A stretch of DNA of 64,000 bases, from assembly GCF_000250655.1 (NCBI RefSeq), contig NC_016935.1, positions 8,583,501 through 8,647,500 of the forward strand, given 5' to 3'. This stretch comes from Paenibacillus mucilaginosus 3016 (GTDB taxonomy: Bacteria > Bacillota > Bacilli > Paenibacillales > NBRC-103111). Of the stretch, positions 18,377-26,902 are shown one piece after another. A program made the translations under genes and the position numbers. The notes under the pieces were generated by a model. That model ran no database searches and was not told the origin of the DNA. It saw only the letters and a list, made by a program, of their open reading frames with translations. Within the stretch, counting starts at the first letter, position 1; each line of letters starts with the position of its first letter.

Positions 18377-18477
18377 CCTTGTGGCAACCGGCTGCCTTCC
18401 ATCAAGAGAATCCCTTGAGGGTTCAGGCCCTGTGGCTTTGCGTCACGCAGTTTCCTGCGTTTTGCCCTTTTCACTAG
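18377..18477 (-). promoter_or_regulatory. Cyclic-di-GMP-I (GEMM-I) riboswitch aptamer
   Basis: The RNA read from the minus strand has the class I core: AGGGCAAAAC, a GGAAAC GNRA-type tetraloop hairpin, GACGCAAAGCCACAGGGCCU, a second hairpin, and the receptor helix end GGCAGCCGGUUGCC. P1 is CUAGUG / CACAAG with one mismatch. The P1 3' strand contains ACAAGG, which is also the antiterminator strand. Ligand binding should hold P1 closed and allow the terminator to form, so an OFF switch is predicted. It sits 92 bases before the start of the giant secreted protein gene. Confidence 0.92.
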
Positions 18478-18497
18478 AATATGATTTGTACATCTCT

Positions 18498-18526
18498 ATC
18501 ATATTCGATTTAGGGCGAACTGTCTA
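18498..18526 (-). promoter_or_regulatory. Promoter of the riboswitch leader
   Basis: TAGACA (18521-18526), 17 bases, TATGAT (18498-18503) on the minus strand; transcription would start about 15-20 bases before the aptamer. Confidence 0.7.
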
Positions 18527-18693
18527 TAGAAAAGCACTAGGTTTCTAGGTACAAATACCTTAAATCATAAGTTTTTGTCGAAAAATATCGAATTACGCGC
18601 AAGGATCTCCTTAACTTGGAAAACCCTTTCCCCCGGCTGTTCACTTCACTTGCCGGTACCTGATAACTTACAGCTTTATTCCCCTTTATTACT

Positions 18694-19149
18694 CTGCTAG
18701 AAGAACCGATCTCTCCCCGAAAGGCCCGGCTCCACGCGGCCGATGAGCCGGCGGCCTGCGTGCCGCTCTTGGAAGCAGCCTATCTGCACGGTGTCGATGT
18801 GCACATCCAATACGTCGGCGGCACGGTGTCCGCTGCCGTCCTGTCTCTGCTGAATCACGGAGCCCGCATTCCCTATACAGCCAGACTCCCGGTATAAACC
18901 GGAGCCGCCCGCCTCGGTCTACGGATGCAAACGGCGCCCCGGGTCAACAGCGCCCTCAAGAAGGGGTTCCAACCAGCGATGACACCCCGCTTCGCCGAAG
19001 GATTCAGCACTTGCCGGCCGTCGGGAAGGAGATCTGAAGTACGCCGGGCACCTCATTGAAAGCTTTAAAGGCTTCGATAAGATGCAGGCCGCCTCGCCCT
19101 GTTCTCCGCCGGCAATCTGAGCAAGCAGTTCGTGATAGTGTCCGATTGA
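18694..19149 (+). pseudogene. Decayed NADP-dependent oxidoreductase (CurA/YfmJ-type MDR)
   Basis: Fragments in changing plus-strand frames match the C-terminal third of zinc-free MDR oxidoreductases (curcumin/quinone reductase type). In order: LLEAAYLHGVDVHIQYVGG and TVSAAVLSLLNHGARIP in frame 18721-18897 (family: GVDVYFDNVGG ... DAVL-LLN--ARIP), then RVNSALKKGF, PRFAEGF, GDLKYAGHLIESFKGFDKMQ, and LFSAGNLSKQFVIVSD ending at the stop at 19147. At least two frame changes separate them, and the N-terminal cofactor-binding two thirds are missing. No start codon or ribosome site. The 150 bases after it hold nothing I can name. Confidence 0.7.
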
Positions 19150-19318
19150 TGGGTAACGTTTGAAGCCTCCTTCCCGAATTCTCTTGTCGCCGGTCTTTGC
19201 GGCTGCCCCTGTTCTTGTACGGGGACTGCTTCTTTTATCGGCGTGATTCTACCGCGATTTGATAGGTTAATAGTAAGCATCCAACGCTTCATACACAAAT
19301 AAAAAGGAGGTAGTTCAA

Positions 19319-19576
19319 ATGGGTTTCTTGTGGTCCTTGATTATTGGCGGTATCATCGGTTGGCTGGCTGGCATGATTATGGGGAAAGATCTCCCCGGCG
19401 GCATTATCGGTAACATCATCGCAGGTTTTGTAGGCGCATGGCTCGGTGGTCTTCTCCTGGGTGACTGGGGTCCGGAAGTCGGCGGCTTCTATATCGTCCC
19501 TGCGTTGATCGGATCGATCGCGCTGGTCTTTATCGTAAGCCTGATCCTGCGCTCCATTGGACGCAACAGGGTCTAA
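19319..19576 (+). CDS. GlsB/YeaQ/YmgE-family stress membrane protein
   Basis: 85 residues, three hydrophobic segments rich in Gly (IIGGIIGWLAGMIMG; GGIIGNIIAGFVGAWLGGLLLG; IGSIALVFIVSLIL), the pattern of the transglycosylase-associated or GlsB family. The ATG has AAAGGAGG 9 bases upstream. Family members respond to general or envelope stress, but the biochemical role is unknown. Monocistronic, followed by a strong hairpin. Confidence 0.88.
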   Translation: MGFLWSLIIGGIIGWLAGMIMGKDLPGGIIGNIIAGFVGAWLGGLLLGDWGPEVGGFYIVPALIGSIALVFIVSLILRSIGRNRV

Positions 19577-19649
19577 CGAAGCGATACGGACAGCACTGCC
19601 GCCGCTATAGTGGAAGCCTTCGCTTTCACTATCACTTTCGACAAGATAA

Positions 19650-19688
19650 GCAAAGAGCGCCGAAGCTGGATACTTCGGCGCTCTTTGC
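19650..19688 (+). terminator. Terminator of the GlsB-type gene
   Basis: Perfect 16-bp stem GCAAAGAGCGCCGAAG / CTTCGGCGCTCTTTGC with a 7-base loop; T-rich only within the stem. Confidence 0.7.
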
Positions 19689-19782
19689 TGTGCAGGAATA
19701 GAACCAGTAAAGACGGGGATCAAGCCGTGGGCTTTATGCCGCAGCAAGCTGCGTCGGTCCCATCCCAAGCCTTAGGACATGC

Positions 19783-19827
19783 AAAAAACGGTACGGCCCA
19801 CTCCCAACCGGAGAGAGGCCGTACCGC
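19783..19827 (-). terminator. Terminator of ydjO
   Basis: Minus-strand CGGTACGGCC ... GGCCGTACCG followed by TTTTTTGC. Confidence 0.85.
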
Positions 19828-19862
19828 TGTATAGGGTCATACTTCAGGAGCAGACAGGAACG

Positions 19863-20087
19863 TCAGGACATCGTAGCGCTTTTCTTCTTCGTTTCACGCT
19901 GGGGGACGACAAGCTGCGGGACCATCTTCATGCTTCGAACCATGGGGACATTGCACAGCGGGCAAGCCGGCACATGCTCCATCGCATAGTGATCCCGCAT
20001 CCAGCTGCGGCAGCCTTCCTGCTCGCAGGACCATACCGCCGTGTTCTCGAGCGGCGCCGCGGGAGCAGGTTTTCTTCGAAAATACAT
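19863..20087 (-). CDS. ydjO: Cold-inducible protein YdjO family
   Basis: 74 residues with four cysteines arranged as C-x4-C (SCEQEGC) and C-x2-C (CPLCN), a zinc-ribbon-like pattern, as in Bacillus YdjO, which is reported as cold-inducible. A lysine-rich tail follows. AAGGAGG precedes the ATG. It lies just downstream of the cold-shock protein gene on the same strand, behind a terminator hairpin, so read-through co-expression in cold is possible. The molecular function is unknown. Confidence 0.8.
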   Translation of the reverse strand: MYFRRKPAPAAPLENTAVWSCEQEGCRSWMRDHYAMEHVPACPLCNVPMVRSMKMVPQLVVPQRETKKKSATMS

Positions 20088-20180
20088 GATTCTCCTCCTT
20101 ATGATTTTCCCTCAGGAAAGGGGCGCTTCCACCCTGTTCTTCAGCCGAAAAACAGGAAGCCCCCCTTCCATTTGACCATA

Positions 20181-20216
20181 AAAAACTGCCCCTAACACCG
20201 GTTAAGGGCAGTTTTT
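20181..20216. terminator. Terminator of the cold-shock gene
   Basis: AAAAACTGCCCCTAA / TTAAGGGCAGTTTTT with loop CACCGG (one bulged C); A- and T-runs on both sides. Confidence 0.85.
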
Positions 20217-20233
20217 CTTTTGCATTGTGGGTA

Positions 20234-20434
20234 TTACAGCTTTACAACGTTCTCAGCTTGTGGACCACGGTTGCCTTGAACTACGTTGAACTCTACGCGC
20301 TGACCTTCGTCGAGGGTTTTGAAGCCGTCGCCTTGGATTGCGGAGAAGTGTACGAATACGTCGCTGCCGCCTTCAACTTCGATGAAGCCGAAACCTTTTT
20401 CTGCGTTGAACCATTTCACTGTACCTGTTTGCAT
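20234..20434 (-). CDS. Cold-shock protein (CspA/CspB family)
   Basis: 66 residues, the normal length. RNP1 (KGFGFIEV) and RNP2 (VFVHFSAI) RNA-binding motifs are intact in a single cold-shock domain that binds single-stranded nucleic acid and melts RNA structure. The start at 20434 (MQTGTVKWFN) has GGAGG 9 bases upstream; the frame extends to 20467 without a site. A long hairpin lies in its 5' region, see the separate entry. Confidence 0.95.
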   Translation of the reverse strand: MQTGTVKWFNAEKGFGFIEVEGGSDVFVHFSAIQGDGFKTLDEGQRVEFNVVQGNRGPQAENVVKL

Positions 20435-20489
20435 GTGAGAAAACCTCCAAAGTTTGATTTGTAACATGTTCTTTTATCTTCATTTGAAA

Positions 20490-20554
20490 TAAAAAATTCA
20501 CACATTACAAAAGGTTCCATCTTACAAATGATAACCCTTTACAATATGTGAATT
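20490..20554 (-). other. 60-base near-perfect hairpin with T-run upstream of the cold-shock gene
   Basis: In the minus-strand transcript AATTCACATATTGTAAAGGG is complementary, with G-U pairs, to CCTTTTGTAATGTGTGAATT, giving about 22 bp around a 16-base loop, then TTTTTTATTT. It ends about 55 bases before the cold-shock start. It could be a terminator of upstream transcription, or an attenuator or thermosensitive element in the leader. No promoter is clear between it and the gene. Confidence 0.6.
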
Positions 20555-20653
20555 CAGGTTACAAATATATGATATGCTTACATCTTACCACAGCGCGAAA
20601 GGGATTGCAAGGCGTGTGCCCAGAAAAAAGAAAAAAAGTTATTCCATAGAGAA

Positions 20654-20679
20654 GAGGCTGCCGGCTCCCCGGCAGTCTC
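20654..20679 (-). terminator. Probable terminator of the chemoreceptor gene
   Basis: 11-bp stem around GGAG (core CTGCCGG/CCGGCAG). The T-rich run (TTTTTTTCTTTTTT) begins about 15 bases beyond the stem, so it is not textbook. Confidence 0.5.
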
Positions 20680-20696
20680 CCTGTCTCCTGGCTGCA

Positions 20697-22409
20697 TTAT
20701 ACTTTGAAACGGCTGACCAGCGACTGCAGCTCCGCGGCCATATGCGCCAAGTGCTGTGAAGAGGCGGACATCTCCTCCATAGTCGCCAGCTGCTCCTCGG
20801 TAGCCGCCGAAACATGCTGCGTCCCCGCTGAAGCCTCTTCGGCGATCCGCAGAATCTCCCGGATGGTCTCCGTCATCTGCTGCGTGCCGGCGGCCATCCC
20901 GCGTACTCCTGCCGAGACTCCCGCCATGCGTTCGGCCAAGTCGGCCACAGAGCGCTCGATCTGCCGAAACGACCGCCCCGCTTCCTCTGTGCTGCCGATA
21001 CCTTCCTGCACCTGAGAGGTGGTCTCACGGGTGGATTGTACCGCCTCCCGGGTCTGTTCCTGAATCCCCGTAACCAGCACATCCACCTCCTGCGCGGCCC
21101 GGATCGACTGATCGGCAAGCTTGCGCACCTCACTGGCCACCACGGCGAAGCCCTTCCCATGCTCACCGGCACGGGCGGCTTCTATGGATGCATTGAGCGC
21201 AAGCAGGTTCGTCTGCCCGGCAATGTCAGTCATCAGACCGACAATGCCGCTGATCCGCTCGGACTGACCGTCAAGCTTCTGCATGACCTCCGCCAGCCCA
21301 TCCACCGTCCGGTGGATCTCTTCCATCCGGGCCGCAGCCTCCTGCACGCTGCGGCTGCCTTCCCGCGCCGCACCGGCCGTCTCGGTTGCGGTCTTCGCCG
21401 CGTTGTCGGCATCCCCAGCCACCTTCATCGAGTCCTCCGACATGTCACGCGCGATTCTCAGCCCCTCCGCCACCTGGCGCGTCTGGTGAACGGCCCCTTC
21501 CGCAACTTCATGGGAAGCGGCCGTGATCGTCTCGCTTGCTCTGCCGGTCTGCTCGCTGCTTGCGGTCAGCTGCTGCGAAGAAGCGGCTACCTGCTCGGAG
21601 GTCAGGTGCACCTGGCGGATGACCTGCCTCGTATCTTCCAGCATGGCATTGAAAGAGGCTGCAAGCTGTCCTAGCTCGTCCTTCGACCGGTAGCTGGAGC
21701 GCACGAGCAGGTCCCCGGCCGCTGCCTGGGCCGTCAGGCGCTGAAGATCCCGGGCCGGACGCACGACGGAACGGGTGATATAGAGACCCATCCCGACCGA
21801 AAGGATGATGGCACAGAGAATAATGCCCATATTGATAAGAACCGCCCGGGTAAACTCGGTCTCCTGCCGCAGCAGCAGCTGGTCCGCCTGCCCGGAATTG
21901 TACTCCGCCAGATCCACCAGGATCGTGTTCAGCTCATCCAATGCCTTACCGGCTTTACCCTGAAACTGGGCGAACGCGGTTTGGCCCTGCCCCCGAAGCG
22001 TCATTTCGATCGTCAGCGCACGCTCCGACCGGTATGCGGCGGAAATTTCATTCAGCTTGGTTACCCGCTCTTGTTGATACACATCCATGGGCATCGAAGT
22101 ATAGTTCGTGATCATCTGATCATACTCGGTTACGCGCAGGGCAATTTCATTGACCAATGACTGCTGCTTGGTTTTATCTTCCGTCTGGAACAGCTCATAG
22201 GTATTGGCTTCAATCGCCCGGGAATGCGCACGGGCCGCGTTAATCCACTTAACGGTCAGCAGTCTTTCGTAATACATGTCCTTGGATGCCTGGTTCATGG
22301 TTTTCATGAACTGGTATCCGCTGAGCCCGACACCGATCAGGAAGACGGTGGTAACGGTGATCAGCAGAAGCAGCTTCTGCTGCACTTTCATGTCGTGAAA
22401 CCATTTCAT
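20697..22409 (-). CDS. Methyl-accepting chemotaxis protein with four-helix-bundle sensor
   Basis: 570 residues. TM1 (about 12-30), an extracellular helical region of about 150 residues of 4HB_MCP type, TM2 (about 190-212), HAMP, and the signalling domain with ALNASIEAARAGEHGKGFAV. AAGGAG precedes the ATG. A SigD-like promoter is upstream. No chemotaxis signalling genes are adjacent, as usual for dispersed receptors. Ligand unknown. Confidence 0.92.
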   Translation of the reverse strand: MKWFHDMKVQQKLLLLITVTTVFLIGVGLSGYQFMKTMNQASKDMYYERLLTVKWINAARAHSRAIEANTYELFQTEDKTKQQSLVNEIALRVTEYDQMITNYTSMPMDVYQQERVTKLNEISAAYRSERALTIEMTLRGQGQTAFAQFQGKAGKALDELNTILVDLAEYNSGQADQLLLRQETEFTRAVLINMGIILCAIILSVGMGLYITRSVVRPARDLQRLTAQAAAGDLLVRSSYRSKDELGQLAASFNAMLEDTRQVIRQVHLTSEQVAASSQQLTASSEQTGRASETITAASHEVAEGAVHQTRQVAEGLRIARDMSEDSMKVAGDADNAAKTATETAGAAREGSRSVQEAAARMEEIHRTVDGLAEVMQKLDGQSERISGIVGLMTDIAGQTNLLALNASIEAARAGEHGKGFAVVASEVRKLADQSIRAAQEVDVLVTGIQEQTREAVQSTRETTSQVQEGIGSTEEAGRSFRQIERSVADLAERMAGVSAGVRGMAAGTQQMTETIREILRIAEEASAGTQHVSAATEEQLATMEEMSASSQHLAHMAAELQSLVSRFKV

Positions 22410-22485
22410 ACGCCCTGCTCCTTGTTCCTGGAATAACGTCCCCCAATGAGCTAGTCGTGGCTTGTAAGATGGAGACTACTTCCTT

Positions 22486-22513
22486 ATATCGGACAGAAGC
22501 CGGGCAAATTGTA
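22486..22513 (-). promoter_or_regulatory. SigD-like promoter of the 4HB chemoreceptor
   Basis: Minus strand TACA (22510-22513), 16 bases, TCCGATAT (22486-22493). Confidence 0.55.
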
Positions 22514-22540
22514 GTAAATTTTGGTTAATTGGCGGTACGA

Positions 22541-24229
22541 TCAGATCGCGAACCGGCGCTGCTGCTCCTCATCCGACGGAACCACCGCATCGTGAAGGTG
22601 CTTCTCGAGCTCGGCGGCGTACCGCTCCTTCTGCTCGGACGTCCAGCCCAGCCGGCGGGCCATCACTTCCACGGCCGGCGCCTTCCACTTCCTCACCCAG
22701 GCGATATCGAAGAACAGGGCACCGGTACGGCGGATGAAGAAGTCCACCGGCCGGGCGGCCATCTCCTCTTCGATCGCATAGAGCAGAGGTACGAATACTT
22801 CCAGCGGCAGGCCGCTTACCTCCGCCTCCGCGCGGCAGGTCTGCGCCATCCCGAAGAGACGGTCGACATTGGAGCCGTACATGCGCGCCCAGGAGGCCGC
22901 CGTCTCCCGGGGCAGGCCGAGCTGTTCGCCTTCCGCCGTCTTCGACTGAATGAACTGCGGGAATCCCGCGGAGCCGCCGACGGAGCCGCCGGAGATCGGC
23001 ATATGCTTGGTAATACTGGCTCCATACGCACCCGATCCTTCCGCGGACAGCAGCTGGGCCACCAGATCGACGACGAGCTCCGCCATCTTGCGGTAGCCTG
23101 TCAGCTTGCCGCCCGCAATCGTAATGAGGCCGGATTCGGACTGCCAGATCTCGTCCTTGCGCGAGATCTCGGACGGATCCTTGCCTTCCTCATGAATCAG
23201 CGGACGAACCCCCGCCCAGCTCGATTCCACGTCACGAACCGTAAGGCCCACGTCAGGGAACATGTAATTGACCGCATCGATCACGTATTTGCGGTCCGCC
23301 GTGGTCATCCGCGGATGGGCGATTTCTTCCTTATACACCGTATCGGTTGTACCCACATAGGTCTTCCCGTCCCGCGGGATGGCGAACACCATCCGGCCGT
23401 CCGGCGTATCGAAGTAGACCGCCTGCCGGAGCGGGAACCGCTTCTGGTCAATGACCAGGTGGACTCCCTTGGTCAGCTGCAGGGTTTTGCCCTTCCTCGA
23501 GCCGTCCATCTCCCGCAGCGTATCCACCCAGGGGCCTGCGGCGTTAACGACTTTTTTGGCGTACACATCATAGCCCGTTCCGGTTTCCCCATCGACTACA
23601 TGCGCCCCGACGACCCGGCCGTTATCGTACAGCAGACGCTCGACCTTGGCATAGTTCACCGCATGGGCTCCGCGGCTGACCGCTTCCTTCAGCACCTCAA
23701 TCGTCAGCCGGGCGTCATCCGTACGGTATTCCACGTAATAGCCGCCACCCTTCAGCCCCGCGCTCTTCAGCAGCGGCTCCCGGCGCAGGGTCTCAAGCGC
23801 CGTAAGCATTTTCCTTCTTTCGCTGCGCTTTACCCCTGCCAGGTAGTCGTACATGCGGAGCGCGATAGACGTCGTGAATTTGCCGAAGGTGCCTCCCTTA
23901 TGCATCGGCAGCAGCATCCACTCCGGTGTCGTCACGTGCGGTCCGTTCTCGTACACGATCGCCCGTTCCTTGCCGACCTCGGCAACCATTTTCACCTCAA
24001 GCTGCTTGAGATACCGGAGTCCCCCGTGCACCAGCTTCGTCGACCGTGACGATGTGCCGGCCGCAAAGTCCTGCATCTCCACCAGTCCCGTTCTCAATCC
24101 GCGGGACACGGCATCCAGTGCAATGCCCGACCCGGTAATGCCCCCTCCGATGACAAGAATATCAAGCGGTTCCCGGCTGATCTCCTGTAATTGGCCTACT
24201 CTGCTTCTGCTAGAAAAGATATGTTCCAC
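22541..24229 (-). CDS. glpD: Aerobic glycerol-3-phosphate dehydrogenase
   Basis: 562 residues, the normal length. An N-terminal FAD-binding Rossmann motif (DILVIGGGITGSGIALDA) and the GlpD signature regions (GTSSRSTKLVHGGLRYL; ESSWAGVRPLI) show it oxidises sn-glycerol 3-phosphate to dihydroxyacetone phosphate and passes electrons to menaquinone at the membrane. GTG start with GGGAGG 7 bases upstream. It follows glpF and glpK on the same strand but has its own leader with a GlpP-type antiterminator. Confidence 0.96.
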   Translation of the reverse strand: MEHIFSSRSRVGQLQEISREPLDILVIGGGITGSGIALDAVSRGLRTGLVEMQDFAAGTSSRSTKLVHGGLRYLKQLEVKMVAEVGKERAIVYENGPHVTTPEWMLLPMHKGGTFGKFTTSIALRMYDYLAGVKRSERRKMLTALETLRREPLLKSAGLKGGGYYVEYRTDDARLTIEVLKEAVSRGAHAVNYAKVERLLYDNGRVVGAHVVDGETGTGYDVYAKKVVNAAGPWVDTLREMDGSRKGKTLQLTKGVHLVIDQKRFPLRQAVYFDTPDGRMVFAIPRDGKTYVGTTDTVYKEEIAHPRMTTADRKYVIDAVNYMFPDVGLTVRDVESSWAGVRPLIHEEGKDPSEISRKDEIWQSESGLITIAGGKLTGYRKMAELVVDLVAQLLSAEGSGAYGASITKHMPISGGSVGGSAGFPQFIQSKTAEGEQLGLPRETAASWARMYGSNVDRLFGMAQTCRAEAEVSGLPLEVFVPLLYAIEEEMAARPVDFFIRRTGALFFDIAWVRKWKAPAVEVMARRLGWTSEQKERYAAELEKHLHDAVVPSDEEQQRRFAI

Positions 24230-24267
24230 GTGAAAACCTCCCAGGTCTTGTTCCGGAGAAAAGAGTA

Positions 24268-24361
24268 TAAAAAAAAGAGACTACGAAACATGCACGGGGG
24301 CCGAAATTGATTCAGCCGTGCTGTAACGTAGTCTCTCCGTTTCTCCTGACAGAGTATTAAC
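24268..24361 (-). promoter_or_regulatory. glpD leader: GlpP-dependent terminator/antiterminator
   Basis: The minus-strand leader forms AGAGACTACG / CGTAGTCTCT, with inner GCACGG/CCGTGC, followed by eight T, a terminator before the glpD ribosome site. Just upstream it carries GTTAATA (ending 24361) and GGAGAAACGGAGAG. The glpF leader has the same order: GTTAATA, GGAGACTTGGAGAG, terminator. In Bacillus, GlpP with glycerol 3-phosphate lets polymerase pass such leaders. Confidence 0.85.
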
Positions 24362-24388
24362 TTGCCTTTATCTTATCACACTTCCCGG

Positions 24389-25879
24389 TTATTTGAAAGC
24401 CATTGCTGCAGAAACGGCTTTTTTCCATCCGCCGTACAGCTTCTCCCTGCGTTCCTCCTCCATGGAAGGCTCGAACCGTCGGTCCACCTGCCACTTCTCG
24501 CAGATCTCATCCTGGCTGCTCCAGTAGCCCACGGCAAGACCCGCCAGGTAGGCGGCACCGAGCGCCGTCGTCTCATTGATCACCGGCCGCTCCACTTCAA
24601 TGCCGACAATATCGCTCTGGAACTGCATCAGGAAGTTGTTCGCGACCGCTCCGCCGTCCACGCGGAGCGTCTGCAGCACAATGCCGGAATCCTCCTCCAT
24701 CGCCGTCAGGACATCCCGCGTCTGGTAAGCAAGCGACTCCAGCGTCGCCCGGATGAAGTGTTCTTTGGAAGAACCGCGGGTGAGGCCGAATACCGCACCG
24801 CGCACATCGCTGTCCCAATACGGGCTGCCGAGACCGACGAAGGCCGGAACGACATAGACGCCCTCGGTGCTCTCCACCTTCGACGCATAGCTCTCGCTGT
24901 CCTTGGCACTGCGGAACATCCGCAGCCCGTCACGCAGCCACTGGATGGCCGACCCCGCCACGAAGATGCTGCCCTCGAGGGCATATTCCACCTTGCCGTT
25001 CAATCCCCAGGCAATCGTCGTCAGCAGGCCGTGCGAGGAGTTCACAAGCTTTTCGCCGGTGTTCATGAGCATGAAGCATCCGGTGCCGTACGTGTTCTTC
25101 ACCATGCCTTGAGTGTAGCAGGCCTGGCCGAACAAGGCGGCCTGCTGGTCCCCGGCCGCTCCGGCAATCGGCACCTCGCAGCCGAAGAAGTGGTAATCGA
25201 TCGTGGTGCCGTACACCTCCGAGGATGGCCGCACCTCCGGAAGCATCGACTTCGGCACCGTCAGAATCTCGAGCAGCTCGTCATCCCACTTCAGCTCGTG
25301 AATATTATACATCAGCGTACGCGACGCGTTCGAATAGTCGGTTACATGCACGCGGCCTCCCGTAAGCTTCCAGATCAGCCAGGTATCGATCGTTCCGAAC
25401 AGCAGCTCGCCGCGTTCCGCCTTCTCTCTCGCCCCCTCGACATGATCGAGAATCCACTTCACCTTCGTGCCGGAGAAGTAGGCGTCGATAAGCAGCCCCG
25501 TTTTGTCATGGAACAGATCATTCAGCCCCTTGGCCTTGAGCTCCTCGCAGATGCCCGCCGTCTGGCGGGACTGCCATACGATGGCGTTATAGACCGGTCT
25601 GCTCGTCTCGCGCTCCCAGACGACGGCCGTCTCCCGCTGGTTCGTGATCCCGATGCCCGCGATCTGCTGCGGCTTCACCCCCGACTCGGACAGGCAGGAA
25701 GCGATGACCGCCAGGATCGAGCTCCAGATCTCCTGCGGATTATGCTCGACCCAGCCCGGCTGCGGGAAGTACTGGGTGAATTCATGCTGGGCCGTATGCA
25801 CAATCTCCCCGTTCTTGTTGAACAGAATCGCCCGCGAGCTTGTGGTGCCCTGGTCTAAGGAAAGAATATATTGCTCCAT
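24389..25879 (-). CDS. glpK: Glycerol kinase
   Basis: 496 residues. FGGY-family kinase with the phosphate-1 motif DQGTTSSRA, NTYGTGCFML and the C-terminal DGGAVAN. It phosphorylates glycerol with ATP. His230 in YHFFG is at the position that HPr phosphorylates in Firmicute glycerol kinases, which would couple its activity to PTS sugar supply. AGGAGG precedes the ATG; glpF is 63 bases upstream, so the two are probably co-transcribed. Confidence 0.97.
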   Translation of the reverse strand: MEQYILSLDQGTTSSRAILFNKNGEIVHTAQHEFTQYFPQPGWVEHNPQEIWSSILAVIASCLSESGVKPQQIAGIGITNQRETAVVWERETSRPVYNAIVWQSRQTAGICEELKAKGLNDLFHDKTGLLIDAYFSGTKVKWILDHVEGAREKAERGELLFGTIDTWLIWKLTGGRVHVTDYSNASRTLMYNIHELKWDDELLEILTVPKSMLPEVRPSSEVYGTTIDYHFFGCEVPIAGAAGDQQAALFGQACYTQGMVKNTYGTGCFMLMNTGEKLVNSSHGLLTTIAWGLNGKVEYALEGSIFVAGSAIQWLRDGLRMFRSAKDSESYASKVESTEGVYVVPAFVGLGSPYWDSDVRGAVFGLTRGSSKEHFIRATLESLAYQTRDVLTAMEEDSGIVLQTLRVDGGAVANNFLMQFQSDIVGIEVERPVINETTALGAAYLAGLAVGYWSSQDEICEKWQVDRRFEPSMEEERREKLYGGWKKAVSAAMAFK

Positions 25880-25942
25880 GAGTGCATCCTCCTATGGGTT
25901 CATTCTAAAGTATGATATGAAATAGAGCGGAAACTACGCAGG

Positions 25943-26764
25943 TCAGGCAGCTGCCTTATTAGGCATCCGGCTCATACGCCGAAGTCCCATACGGTATGTA
26001 AACAGCAGTGCAAGCAGGCAGGCGCCAAGGATATACCAGAGCAGCGGCGGCATGGCCCCCTCGAAGAAGGCTTGGTAGAATACGCTGCCAAGCATCCCGC
26101 CGAGCAGCGGACCGGCTACCGGAATCCATGCGTACCGCCAGTTCGACGGTCCTTTGCCGGCGATCGGAAGCAGGTAGTGCGCCAGGCGCGGGCCGAAGTC
26201 ACGGGCCGGATTGATCGCATACCCCGTCGTACCGCCAAGCGATAAGCCAATGCTGACGACGAGGAAGCCGACAAGCAGGGGGTTCAGCCCTTCGGTGAAG
26301 GTATTGGCCCCGAGGGCGAGCAGTGCCACGATGAAGATGAACGTCCCCATCATCTCACTGAGCAGATTCGAGAACGGATGGTCTACCGCGGGCCCTGTTG
26401 CGAATACCCCCAGCTTCGTACCGGCGTCCTCTGTCTCTTTCCAGTGCGGCAGATACTGCAGATAGACGATCGCCGACCCGAGCATCGCGCCGGCGAGCTG
26501 GGCAATCACGTACACCGGCACGAGAGCCCAGTCAAAATCCCCCTTCACGGCCAAAGCCAGGGTGACTGCAGGATTAAGGTGGGCCCCGCTGACTTTGCCT
26601 ACCGCATACACGGCGAAAGCCACGGCCATCCCCCACCCCATGGTGATGACGATCCAGCCGCCATTATTTGCATACGACTTCTTGAGCGACACTCCCGCAC
26701 ATACGCCTGCACCCAGTGTGATCAGAATCATCGTGCCAATCAGCTCTCCAAGCCATGGTACCAT
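25943..26764 (-). CDS. glpF: Glycerol uptake facilitator (aquaglyceroporin)
   Basis: 273 residues, six TM segments and both pore half-helix motifs: NPA in HLNPAVTLAL and NPARD in GYAINPARDFGPRL, the D after NPAR marking the glycerol-permeable subgroup. The start at 26764 (MVPWLGELIG) has AAAGGAGG before it; the longer frame to 26884 runs through the leader hairpin and is not used. First gene of the glpFK operon, behind the GlpP-type leader and cre-overlapped promoter. Confidence 0.95.
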   Translation of the reverse strand: MVPWLGELIGTMILITLGAGVCAGVSLKKSYANNGGWIVITMGWGMAVAFAVYAVGKVSGAHLNPAVTLALAVKGDFDWALVPVYVIAQLAGAMLGSAIVYLQYLPHWKETEDAGTKLGVFATGPAVDHPFSNLLSEMMGTFIFIVALLALGANTFTEGLNPLLVGFLVVSIGLSLGGTTGYAINPARDFGPRLAHYLLPIAGKGPSNWRYAWIPVAGPLLGGMLGSVFYQAFFEGAMPPLLWYILGACLLALLFTYRMGLRRMSRMPNKAAA

Positions 26765-26808
26765 GAACCCATCCTCCTTTAATAGAACAGTCACATTCCG
26801 CGGCCAAA

Positions 26809-26894
26809 GAAAAAGAGAGCCACAACAAGCGATCCTCCCTGCAGGCAGGGGGATCATTGCTGTGGCTCTCCAAGTCTCCGTCACGACTATTAAC
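26809..26894 (-). promoter_or_regulatory. glpF leader: GlpP-dependent terminator/antiterminator
   Basis: Stem GAGAGCCACA / TGTGGCTCTC with further inner pairs, then TTTTTCTTT, located 45 bases before the glpF start. Preceded by GTTAATA and GGAGACTTGGAGAG, matching the glpD leader. Confidence 0.85.
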
Positions 26895-26902
26895 TTAATG
26901 CC

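Noticed and set aside
19065..19298. 77-codon minus-strand frame over the pseudogene region
   Set aside because: No ribosome site or family match; the plus-strand oxidoreductase remnant explains the coding-like signal.
22529..24049. Plus-strand frame opposite glpD
   Set aside because: glpD matches its family end to end; the opposite frame has shadow composition.
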